From: Arenibacter sp963972175
Lineage (GTDB): Bacteria > Bacteroidota > Bacteroidia > Flavobacteriales > Flavobacteriaceae
DNA length: 6,189 nucleotides
Direction of reading: 5' to 3'
Assembly (NCBI GenBank): GCA_963972175.1
Contig: CAXAVP010000260.1
Span: 1 to 6,189 of the forward strand
Positions within the stretch are counted from its first letter, which is position 1, and every line of letters begins with the position of its first letter. Below, piece by piece: positions 1-6,188 of this stretch. The translations under genes and the position numbers were made by a program. The notes beneath the pieces are model-generated. The model was not told the origin of the DNA and made no database searches. It worked only from the letters and a program-made list of their open reading frames with translations.

Positions 1-1
1 G

Positions 2-184
2 GGTATAGCAGCTGAAGTTATAAACACTTATTTAGCAAAGGAACAGATAGCCAGAGGCTTTTTAACCGGTGCTACTTTTGTTGAAGGTAAGCATGAATAT
101 ATGCCAATACCTCAATCTCAAATAGACGCTGGAGGTAAAGATGAAAGTGGCAACGCACTTACCACCCAAAATCCAGGTTATTAA
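2..184 (+). CDS. SusD/RagB-family outer-membrane lipoprotein, C-terminal end only (5' part outside window)
   Basis: The reading frame is open from the left edge and gives 60 residues before a TAA at 182-184. It ends with EYMPIPQSQID, an acidic/glycine-rich stretch, and the final residues LTTQNPGY. A 'PIP..EI' segment followed by a terminal 'QNPGY' is characteristic of the C-terminus of canonical SusD proteins. These are surface lipoproteins that cap a SusC TonB-dependent transporter and bind its ligand. The signal peptide and helical TPR-like part lie outside the window, and a susC gene is expected just upstream. This tail differs from the C-terminus of the other SusD-like protein in the window, which ends in WWDRD, so the two belong to different SusD subfamilies and are not recent duplicates. 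The gene is followed 27 bases later by a strong terminator, so it is probably the last gene of its transcript. The ligand cannot be inferred. Confidence 0.88.
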   Translation, partial: GIAAEVINTYLAKEQIARGFLTGATFVEGKHEYMPIPQSQIDAGGKDESGNALTTQNPGY

Positions 185-211
185 CCTAATGGATTAATTT
201 AAGTTAGATTG

Positions 212-245
212 AAAAAGGGAGTGGAATTATTCTACTCCCTTTTTT
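212..245 (+). terminator. Rho-independent terminator after the SusD gene, probably bidirectional
   Basis: A perfect 11-bp stem pairs 212-222 (AAAAAGGGAGT) with 234-244 (ACTCCCTTTTT). It extends inward by a G-U, a G-C and two A-T pairs to a 3-base loop. The downstream arm ends in a run of six T on the plus strand. The upstream arm begins with five A, so the minus-strand transcript also has a GC-containing hairpin followed by U residues. It stands 27 bases after the SusD stop between convergent genes, so it can end the SusD transcript and could also stop read-through from the aldehyde dehydrogenase side. Confidence 0.88.
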
Positions 246-347
246 AGTTCAGGTAATATTTAAATAGGAATGGGATAGCCTAAAATTGTCTGTATTTATT
301 GCAACGGTTCAGGGGGGCTCACCTACTGTAAACCTAATAAACGAAAT

Positions 348-374
348 AGGGATGGCGCCGGCCTTCCCTTTTTT
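348..374 (+). terminator. Possible second plus-strand terminator (GC-rich hairpin with T6)
   Basis: AGGGA (348-352) pairs with TCCCT (365-369). After a T-T mismatch, GGC (354-356) pairs with GCC (361-363) around a 4-base loop. Five more T (370-374) follow the stem, giving a run of six T with the last stem base. The shape is that of an intrinsic terminator for plus-strand transcripts, weakened by the internal mismatch. It stands about 100 bases after a much stronger terminator, so it either backs up the first or ends a separate short transcript. On the minus strand the trailing sequence (ATTTCG) is a poor U tract. Confidence 0.4.
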
Positions 375-385
375 GTTTCCACTAA

Positions 386-431
386 ATACCAAGTAAAAAC
401 TCTAAAGTTAATATTTTCTATTCCTTGGTAT
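386..431. repeat. 8-bp inverted repeat with 30-base spacer
   Basis: ATACCAAG (386-393) is the exact reverse complement of CTTGGTAT (424-431). The spacer is AT-rich and could extend pairing weakly (AAAA at 395-398 with TTTT at 415-418). The function is unknown. It could be part of the 3' end of the minus-strand transcript or a protein-binding site. An 8-bp match at this spacing could also arise by chance in AT-rich DNA. Confidence 0.4.
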
Positions 432-462
432 CATAACGGCACAACTAATCCCAATTAAGAAT

Positions 463-486
463 AAATAGTAAAAACAACTACTATTT
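463..486 (-). terminator. AT-rich hairpin just past the aldehyde dehydrogenase stop, possible weak terminator
   Basis: AAATAGTA (463-470) pairs perfectly with TACTATTT (479-486) across an 8-base spacer. It begins 17 bases beyond the stop codon of the minus-strand aldehyde dehydrogenase, the usual place for a terminator. The stem has only two G-C pairs and the downstream minus-strand sequence is only moderately T-rich, so it would be weak. It may serve as a 3'-end stabilising hairpin instead. Confidence 0.35.
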
Positions 487-503
487 TTCTTACATACAAC
501 TGA

Positions 504-1910
504 TTAAAACATATACTTAATTCTCTTTACAATCTTTATGGGCAGATTATAAGGCGGGTATCTTAGTGGTGCATCCAGCCAATTGGCTTTTTTGATTATT
601 GCTTTTTGATGGGAAAAAAGATCGAAAGATCTTCTGCCGTGATAGGCTCCTATACCACTTGCCCCAACACCTCCAAAAGGAAGATTTTTATTCGTAATTT
701 GAATTACGGTGTCATTGATAGCTCCCCCTCCAAAACTATACCTATTGATTATTTTTTTGTGGAACGCTTTACGGTTGGAGAATACATAAGTGGCCAAGGG
801 TTTTCCATAATTGGAGAAGTACCTCTCTATATCATCTTCATTGGTGTAGGCTATTATGGGCAGAATGGGTCCAAAAATTTCACCCTGCATCAATTTACTG
901 TCCAATTTGGGATCATTGACCAATGTAGGTTCCAGATAATTATCTTCATCATTACTCTTACCGCCAAAAAGAATTTCCTGGCCCTCCAACATATCTTTTA
1001 AACCCTCAAAATGACTTTTACTGACCGTTCGCGAAAAATCCGGCGACTTTTCTATATTCACTCCGTAGCACTTGGTAATGTTTTGTTTTAGAGCGATAAC
1101 CAGACTGTCTTTAACGGTTTTGTGAACAAGTATATAGTCTGTAGCTATACAGGTTTGGCCTGCGTTTAAAAATTTGCCCCAAACAATTCGTTTAGCGGCC
1201 AAGTTTATAGATGCCGTTTCATCTACTATAGTGGGATTCTTACCGCCCAGTTCCAAGGTTACCGGGGTTAGGTGTTTTGCGGCCGCTTCATACACTATTC
1301 GCCCTACTCGGGTACTACCCGTAAAAAAAATGTAGTCCCATTTTTCGGCCAAAAGCTGTTGGGATACTTCCACCCCCCCCTCAACAACGGTGACATGTTC
1401 CGGTACAAAGACTACATTGATAATTTCTGAAATGATCGATGCCGTATGCGATGTAACCTCGGAAGGTTTTACCACCACCGTATTTCCTGCCGCAATAGCC
1501 GCGATCATGGGAGCAAATGCCAATTGAAAAGGATAATTCCAAGGAGCAATGATCAACACTGCACCATAAGGCTCCTTATATACCCAATCTGAAGATGGCC
1601 AATTTATCAAGGTTCCCGATTTTCGTTCAGGACTGGCCCAATTGTCGATTTTTTTTAATGTTAATTTCAATTCTGCCAAAACAAATTGCGTTTCAGCTGC
1701 CAAGGTCTCAAATTTTGGTTTTTTAAAATCTTGGTATATAGCTTCAGCAATATCATCTTCACGGGCCAATATTTCCTTTTGCAAGCGTTTTAAAGTGTCT
1801 TTACGAAAGCTCACATTCTTGGTCTTTTGGGATGCAAAAAAATTGCGCTGTTTTACTAATACGTCCATGGGCCTTAAATTACTATAATAAACATCCCCAA
1901 ACGTATTCAT
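504..1910 (-). CDS. NAD(P)-dependent aldehyde dehydrogenase, class 3 (ALDH3)-type
   Basis: This 468-residue cytoplasmic enzyme oxidises an aldehyde to the carboxylic acid with NAD(P)+. Length and sequence fit the ALDH3 group (ALDH3, fatty or coniferyl aldehyde dehydrogenases), which is shorter than the usual ~490-residue ALDHs. Visible motifs in order: an N-terminal QRNFFASQKT segment; PWNYPF with the oxyanion Asn125; KPSE at 148-151; FTGST at 196-200 (cofactor binding); LELGGKNP with general base Glu220; GQTC with catalytic Cys254; EIFGP at 344-348; and the ALDH3-like tail PFGGVGASGIGAYHG plus LRYPPYN. All key residues are present, so it should be active. The C-terminus shows no membrane tail. 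The substrate cannot be told from sequence. Met15 (codon at 1866-1868, preceded by AAGG) is an attractive alternative start, because homologues usually begin only a few residues before the QR-FF motif; the inverted repeat at 1893-1918 would then be 5' untranslated. The gene follows the PKD lipoprotein by 77 bases on the same strand. Confidence 0.93.
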   Translation of the reverse strand: MNTFGDVYYSNLRPMDVLVKQRNFFASQKTKNVSFRKDTLKRLQKEILAREDDIAEAIYQDFKKPKFETLAAETQFVLAELKLTLKKIDNWASPERKSGTLINWPSSDWVYKEPYGAVLIIAPWNYPFQLAFAPMIAAIAAGNTVVVKPSEVTSHTASIISEIINVVFVPEHVTVVEGGVEVSQQLLAEKWDYIFFTGSTRVGRIVYEAAAKHLTPVTLELGGKNPTIVDETASINLAAKRIVWGKFLNAGQTCIATDYILVHKTVKDSLVIALKQNITKCYGVNIEKSPDFSRTVSKSHFEGLKDMLEGQEILFGGKSNDEDNYLEPTLVNDPKLDSKLMQGEIFGPILPIIAYTNEDDIERYFSNYGKPLATYVFSNRKAFHKKIINRYSFGGGAINDTVIQITNKNLPFGGVGASGIGAYHGRRSFDLFSHQKAIIKKANWLDAPLRYPPYNLPIKIVKRIKYMF

Positions 1911-1918
1911 TTGGGGAT
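1893..1918. promoter_or_regulatory. Perfect 9+9 bp inverted repeat at the annotated start of the aldehyde dehydrogenase gene
   Basis: ATCCCCAAA (1893-1901) and TTTGGGGAT (1910-1918) are exact reverse complements separated by 8 bases. On the minus-strand transcript the annotated ATG (1910-1908) begins at the last base of the 5' arm and continues into the loop, so a folded RNA would partly hide it. If the gene really starts at Met15, the element lies 26 to 51 bases upstream of that start. It could be a dimeric-repressor operator in DNA or a translation-controlling hairpin in RNA. The sequence shows the symmetry; the role is inferred. Confidence 0.55.
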
Positions 1919-1946
1919 ATTGTCAAATTTTTATTCTACATATCCC
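1914..1946 (-). promoter_or_regulatory. Alternative hairpin competing with the start-site inverted repeat
   Basis: GGGATAT (1914-1920) is the reverse complement of ATATCCC (1940-1946), with a 19-base spacer. It shares bases 1914-1918 with the inverted repeat at 1893-1918, so an RNA could form one stem or the other but not both. Such mutually exclusive stems are the layout of attenuator or leader switches. The 7-bp stem is weaker than the 9-bp one and no ligand-binding aptamer was recognised, so the role is speculative. Confidence 0.3.
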
Positions 1947-1987
1947 TATTTGGTAACTATCCACTTCAAACAATATAATCTTATAAC

Positions 1988-2893
1988 TTATAAGGATTCC
2001 AAAGTCAAATGAAAAAATAGTGTTGGCGTGTCATAAAAATCCTGTTCCGTATGTATGCCAAGTGCAACGTTCATGGTTGATTCGGTAATTTCCTTTAAAA
2101 TAACGATGTTACTGGTTTCCTTAAAGCCCAGATATTCCCCCAAAATTAGACGTTGCTTTCCGATAAAATTGACACTAACAGGTCCTACTTGAGGATAAAG
2201 GGTATCTATCGTAAAATCGTCCTCGCCAACCTCCCAGGTGGCATCGGTTACGGGGGTATAATTTACATGGGCCAAAGGCACGTTGGCCAGATCTGCGGAA
2301 ACCGCTGTAATATTGGCGCCGTGAAAGGCACTTGCATGTATAATACCCATAAGACTTTGGCCATCAACATTGTTTACTTTGTAGGTCCCGTCATGTACAA
2401 AGGTAAAAGAATCCTCATAGGAAGCCCCCAACCCTACGGCTTCCAGTAGGTTGTCAAAGGATGCTATTAAAAGGCCAAGTTTATTTTCTATTAATCCTGC
2501 ACCATCCTTTCCTGCCGTATAGGCTCTTTTCAATTTCCAGGTTTTGCCCTCAGGTTTCGCCGGTCCCCCGGTAAGGAGAATATCAAGTGTAGGCAGAATT
2601 GTTAGGGTTTTGGTTTCTGAGAACGTACCATTTTCGCCAATGACCGTCATATTAACATTGTATGTTCCTGGACTGGAATAAGCATATACCGGATCTTCCT
2701 CCGAACTGGTAGATCCGTCCCCAAAATCCCAACTTATGGAAGTTGCATTTTCTACTGTTCCGTTAAAGGTTACCACAGAGCCCTCTACCAAAAATTGAAA
2801 ATCCGAAAGGGGTAATTGCGGTTTATCATCTTCACTACAATTAACCAATATCATGGTCGCTAATAGTAAACTCAAAATTTTTATATTTTTCAT
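1988..2893 (-). CDS. PKD-domain lipoprotein, probable accessory surface-binding protein of the SusCD system
   Basis: This 301-residue protein has a lipoprotein signal peptide: a hydrophobic core at residues 6-17 and a lipobox LVNC with the lipidated Cys19. The residues after the cysteine are SEDDK, an acidic patch like the lipoprotein export signals that send Bacteroidota lipoproteins to the cell surface. Residues about 30-98 form a PKD (polycystic-kidney-disease-like) beta-sandwich domain with the hallmark WDFGDG (55-60) and later SPGTYNVNMTV. Residues about 102-301 form a second, unnamed part with GKTWKL (116-121), SFTFVHDGTYKV and a series of short beta-strand-like stretches. This could be a lipocalin-like or other beta-rich binding domain. 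No catalytic motif is visible. Its place 23 bases behind the SusD-like gene is where surface glycan-binding proteins of polysaccharide-utilisation loci usually sit, so ligand binding is the likely job. No clear terminator follows the stop. Confidence 0.8.
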   Translation of the reverse strand: MKNIKILSLLLATMILVNCSEDDKPQLPLSDFQFLVEGSVVTFNGTVENATSISWDFGDGSTSSEEDPVYAYSSPGTYNVNMTVIGENGTFSETKTLTILPTLDILLTGGPAKPEGKTWKLKRAYTAGKDGAGLIENKLGLLIASFDNLLEAVGLGASYEDSFTFVHDGTYKVNNVDGQSLMGIIHASAFHGANITAVSADLANVPLAHVNYTPVTDATWEVGEDDFTIDTLYPQVGPVSVNFIGKQRLILGEYLGFKETSNIVILKEITESTMNVALGIHTEQDFYDTPTLFFHLTLESL

Positions 2894-2916
2894 CTGATTG
2901 TATTTATTGAATTGTT

Positions 2917-4401
2917 TTAGTCTCTATCCCACCATACCTTAGTGTCGATCTTATTTGCACCCTGTCTTGAAATAGCTTCTTGCACGTTGGTGCTGTTTGC
3001 TCCCAGTTCAAAGGAAGAGTACATAAACCTATTGGGCATAATACCATTGGTAACTCCTTTAGAGAGGTCTTCACTGGTTCTCACCGGTATAACGGGGTAA
3101 CCTGTGCGACGGATATGGGACCATCCCTCGAAGTAATTGGGAGTTAGCGCCAACCACATTTGAACACCAATTTGCTGCTCATCATTCACTCCTGTCAAGC
3201 TCGCTGTAGGCGAGGCCATAAAGTCTGTTACTTCCGTATCATCAACCTCCCATTGGTTCAATGAAGTTGCTATGCCCTGTCTATACAGGGTGTTGGCCCT
3301 TACAGGGTCATTATCATAGACCAAGGCGGCCTCGGCCCTTAAAAGCCATGTTTCCGCCGCAGTCATGACATATAGTTTGCTTTCCGGGGAGGACAGGGCC
3401 AGTCCCATATCCGATAAGTTGGCAAAATTGGAATTTCCAAATGCCCGGTCTGTTAAACCGTTTACAATACCGGAATATTCCCCGTTGGCATCCCGACCAA
3501 CGAACACGGACAATCTTGGATCGTTAGTGGTTTGTAATTGATCTATTAAAAAGGTTGACATTTTTATGGACGGAAACCCCGTTCTTCTAGTAAACCATGG
3601 GTTACCTGTACCCTCGGTTTCAATCATATAGGCATCATGTTCAGGGTTTTCCATCAAGGGTTGGGTCAAGCATTGGGCAACTGTAGATCGGGAAAGATCT
3701 GGATCTGCATAACGCAGACGCATAGCCAACCGCAACCTAACACTATTGGCGAATCGAGCCCATTTGTCCAAATCGTTATCGTAAATGGGGTCCGAGTTGG
3801 GATATGCCTTGGCAGGGTCTGCCGTTTTCAAAACGTCTATACTGCTGGTCAGCCTAATGATCATGTCCCTGTATATACTTTCTTGCGTATCATATTTGGG
3901 AAGCATAATATCCAGTGATTTGCCTTTACCACCTTCTATATAAGGTATATCCCCAAATCCGTCGGTAATCCTGGCATAGCCCAATACGGCAATAATATGG
4001 GCCAAGGCGTTTCTAACACTGTTTTTGGCACCTGCGGAAGAGGTGAGCTCCAATACCTCTTCAATATGACGGATTGTACCGCTATATCCATCGTTCATAA
4101 TACTATTGTAATCCTGGTCATGGCCATCCCCATATTGGTCCGGTGCCCTCCATGTACTTCCTGCCACATAATAATGGGCATGCATACCTGCAAAGTGGGA
4201 AGAGCCGTTGTCCGCTGTCCCTTGAAATAAACTTCTGACCGCCTTGGTAAATAAGGCCGCATCGTCTATATTGGTTACGGCATTGGGATTGTCGTATAGG
4301 TCTTCCAAATGCCCTTCGCAAGAAAGGAACAACATTCCCATTACTACTGTTGCGACAACTACTGTTTTTCTTATTGTATTACCTATTGTTTTCATAGTCA
4401 T
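2917..4401 (-). CDS. SusD/RagB-family outer-membrane lipoprotein, SusD-like_2 type
   Basis: This 494-residue protein is predicted to be a surface lipoprotein that captures nutrients and closes over the SusC channel. A signal peptide (positive residues to 12, hydrophobic core about 14-26) ends in the lipobox LFLSC with Cys28. Family hallmarks of the SusD-like_2 branch (annotated as 'nutrient-binding outer membrane lipoprotein') are TDGFGDIPY at 146-154, DKWARFANSVRLRLAMR from about 212, DPRLSVF near 294-300, the helical AAETWLLRAEAAL near 348-360, and QMWLALTPNYFEGW then RRTGYP at 414-436. It ends in KVWWDRD, whereas canonical SusD proteins end near QNPGY. The length is normal for the branch. 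The start at 4401 is 5 bases after the SusC stop, and a second in-frame ATG at 4395 (Met3) is equally plausible. Tight spacing implies co-transcription and probably coupled translation with susC. The ligand is unknown. Confidence 0.93.
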   Translation of the reverse strand: MTMKTIGNTIRKTVVVATVVMGMLFLSCEGHLEDLYDNPNAVTNIDDAALFTKAVRSLFQGTADNGSSHFAGMHAHYYVAGSTWRAPDQYGDGHDQDYNSIMNDGYSGTIRHIEEVLELTSSAGAKNSVRNALAHIIAVLGYARITDGFGDIPYIEGGKGKSLDIMLPKYDTQESIYRDMIIRLTSSIDVLKTADPAKAYPNSDPIYDNDLDKWARFANSVRLRLAMRLRYADPDLSRSTVAQCLTQPLMENPEHDAYMIETEGTGNPWFTRRTGFPSIKMSTFLIDQLQTTNDPRLSVFVGRDANGEYSGIVNGLTDRAFGNSNFANLSDMGLALSSPESKLYVMTAAETWLLRAEAALVYDNDPVRANTLYRQGIATSLNQWEVDDTEVTDFMASPTASLTGVNDEQQIGVQMWLALTPNYFEGWSHIRRTGYPVIPVRTSEDLSKGVTNGIMPNRFMYSSFELGANSTNVQEAISRQGANKIDTKVWWDRD

Positions 4402-4406
4402 CTGTT

Positions 4407-6188
4407 TTAAAAGTTGATTTTTAGGTTCATTCCATAACTTCGGGTAGAGGGCAGTGATGAATGCTCAAAGGCAGTACTGGTGGGACCGCTGCTATAGGTT
4501 GCCTCTGGGTCTATATCACCGGCGGCATTATAAATAAATAGCAAATTTCTTCCAACGGCAGATAAGGTTGCAGATTGAATAAAGGTGTTTTTGAGCATTT
4601 TTTTCGGTAATTCAAAACTCAAGGCCACCTCCCTAAGCTTTACATTCGTGGCATCTAGAACAATATCTGTGGCTACTTCATTGGAGAATATATCAGTAAA
4701 CTGCTTCAGCATTGCACTCGTTGGTGACTCGTTTACAAAACCGGTATGCTCGTTAATACCCTCCTCAATAATTCCGTTTTCCCTACCTACCAAACTTCGG
4801 GCATCGGTTCCGAAAAACAAACGGTACCCTCTACCATAGGAATAATATTCCCCGCCTGCCTGTACACTTATCAACGAACTTAAAGTGAAGTTTTTAAAGC
4901 GTATCTTATTGGTAAAGCCACCATACCAATCCGGGTTTATATTTCCCAGGGCTATACGGTCTCCCCTTTTGGCCAGGCCATCGTCCCCAATTATTTTTCT
5001 TCCAAAATTATCCCTTAAAAAATCATTGCCGTAAATAGTACCAAATTCTTGGCCGGGCCTTGCTTCAACCGAAGCGGTCCAGAGGGATCCAAGGGAAATA
5101 CTTTCCAACCCTTCGTTTAGTGTAATAACCTTGGAGTTACTTTTTGTGAAATTAAACCCTAGGTCCCATGAAAAATTCATGGACTCAAAAGGAATCAAAT
5201 TCAATTGAGCCTCAATACCCTTATTTTCAATTTCTCCCGCATTGATCACTTTGGAGGAGTAGGCGGTTGTCCCAGAAACAGGAACTGCCATGATCTGGTC
5301 CGTGGTATTGGTCCTGTAATAAGTAAAATCCAATGTAATCCGATTTCTAAGGAAACCAAGATCTGCACCAATTTCCCACGATTCCGATGTTTCAGGTCTT
5401 AAATTGAAAGAGGGAAGACTTCCTGAGATTGAAGCCACGGTATAGGGTAGGGTAACGGTTTGATCAATATTATAAACTGCTTGGGTCCTATAGGGACTGG
5501 TATCGTTCCCCACTTTGGCAAATGACCCCCTAAGCTTGCCTTGGCTTAATAGGTTGGAATTAATCCCAAACAACTTGGTGAACAACAAGCTTATATTCTC
5601 CGAATGGTACCAATATGAATTATTTGCTGGCGGTAAGGCGGAAGAATTATCGTTTCTAAGGGTGGCATCAATATATAAATAGCCCCCGTAACTAAATTGT
5701 CCCAGGCCATAAAAAGAATAAATGCCTTTTTTTGAAATGCCTTCAGAAGAAAACGAGTTTTTATAATTACTGATCCTATAAAAATTGGGAACTTTGGCGT
5801 TATTCCCCCAAATGTTTTTATAGTTACTGTACTCATTTCGGTAATTCCCCCCTAAACTTAGGGTTAAATTGAAATCCGAGATGTTAGTGGAATACGTTCC
5901 CAAAATATCGGAGTTCCATATATTACTTTTGCTATCATTGTGATGATAGGAGCCCAACCCGTTTTGAATGGCCTGTGCCCCTGTTTCCCCAAAACTTGTA
6001 TAGTCGTTGATAATGAAATCCAAGCCCGATTTGGCTGTGATAGTAAAGTTGTCATGTAGTTCCCAATTGGCCGATATAAAACCTTGAAATTGATCTTTAA
6101 GATCAACATTTCCCGAATTTTCCAGTGCCCAATAGGGGTTATTAAAGGTATTGTCCAAATTCCACTTAATTTCTTCCCCATTGGAGTT
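4407..6188 (-). CDS. SusC/RagA-family TonB-dependent outer-membrane transporter, C-terminal 593 residues (5' part outside window)
   Basis: The minus-strand frame is open to the right edge, beginning NSNGEEIKWN, and stops at 4407-4409. The apparent start near 6158 is an internal TTG leucine codon. SusC proteins are usually about 1000 residues, so roughly 400 residues are missing: signal peptide, carboxypeptidase-regulatory-like domain, TonB box and most of the plug. What is visible is beta-barrel. SusC signatures include LRNDNSSALP with NNSYWY, GKLRGSFAKVGNDTSPY, LRPETSESWEIGADLGFL, INAGEIENKGIEAQLNL, the extracellular-loop region GDRIALGNINPDWYGG, and a late VKLREVALSFELP strand. The protein ends in YGMNLKINF with a terminal aromatic residue, as expected of outer-membrane barrels recognised by the Bam machinery. 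It imports a ligand captured by the SusD-like partner encoded 5 bases downstream, using TonB energy. No frameshift is seen in the visible part. Confidence 0.94.
   Translation of the reverse strand, partial: NSNGEEIKWNLDNTFNNPYWALENSGNVDLKDQFQGFISANWELHDNFTITAKSGLDFIINDYTSFGETGAQAIQNGLGSYHHNDSKSNIWNSDILGTYSTNISDFNLTLSLGGNYRNEYSNYKNIWGNNAKVPNFYRISNYKNSFSSEGISKKGIYSFYGLGQFSYGGYLYIDATLRNDNSSALPPANNSYWYHSENISLLFTKLFGINSNLLSQGKLRGSFAKVGNDTSPYRTQAVYNIDQTVTLPYTVASISGSLPSFNLRPETSESWEIGADLGFLRNRITLDFTYYRTNTTDQIMAVPVSGTTAYSSKVINAGEIENKGIEAQLNLIPFESMNFSWDLGFNFTKSNSKVITLNEGLESISLGSLWTASVEARPGQEFGTIYGNDFLRDNFGRKIIGDDGLAKRGDRIALGNINPDWYGGFTNKIRFKNFTLSSLISVQAGGEYYSYGRGYRLFFGTDARSLVGRENGIIEEGINEHTGFVNESPTSAMLKQFTDIFSNEVATDIVLDATNVKLREVALSFELPKKMLKNTFIQSATLSAVGRNLLFIYNAAGDIDPEATYSSGPTSTAFEHSSLPSTRSYGMNLKINF

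Larger units (their letters stand above)
246..503. other. Gene-free region between convergent gene groups
   Basis: No credible protein-coding frame, tRNA or insertion-sequence end is seen here. What it does contain is secondary structure. At 306-334 there is an imperfect plus-strand hairpin: GGTT (306-309) pairs with AACC (331-334), CAG (310-312) with CTG (326-328), and GG (313-314) with CC (322-323), with two TA bulges on the 3' side. Next come a GC-rich hairpin with a T run at 348-374, an 8-bp inverted repeat at 386-431 and an AT-rich hairpin at 463-486. The structured part (about 300-374) lies after one terminator and ends in a second terminator-like element on the same strand. That would fit a small non-coding RNA, but no convincing promoter was found for it and no known RNA family was recognised. 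Confidence 0.5.

Noticed and set aside
250..300. Promoter for a plus-strand small RNA (TAAAATTG near 280)
   Set aside because: One mismatch to the -7 consensus and no TTTG at the right distance upstream, so it is too weak to annotate.
246..503. CRISPR array, tRNA, insertion-sequence end or attachment site in the gene-free region
   Set aside because: There are no regularly spaced direct repeats, no cloverleaf, no terminal inverted repeats with target duplication, and no transposase or integrase fragment.
606..1001. Plus-strand open frame of 131 codons
   Set aside because: It is fully antisense to the aldehyde dehydrogenase, whose protein shows strong family motifs across the same bases. The plus-strand product has no recognisable domain.
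1911..2010. Bacteroidota-type promoter (TTTG, about 19 bases, TAnnTTTG) for the aldehyde dehydrogenase on the minus strand
   Set aside because: TTTG-like and TATATTG-like strings occur, but the spacing (22 bases for the best pair) and the -7 match are both imperfect. I cannot separate it from chance in AT-rich DNA.
4118..4321. 67-codon minus-strand frame inside the SusD-like gene
   Set aside because: It is an out-of-frame shadow of the SusD-like coding sequence with no start context or domain.
6156..6158. TTG as the start codon of the SusC protein
   Set aside because: The frame continues open to the window edge, the upstream residues are SusC-like, and a barrel without plug or signal peptide would not function. 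The gene is cut by the window edge.
5591..6181. Two minus-strand open frames (5591-5836 and 5864-6181) overlapping the SusC gene in another frame
   Set aside because: They lie inside clear beta-barrel coding sequence of SusC, and their products are low-complexity or unrecognisable. They are shadows of the real frame.
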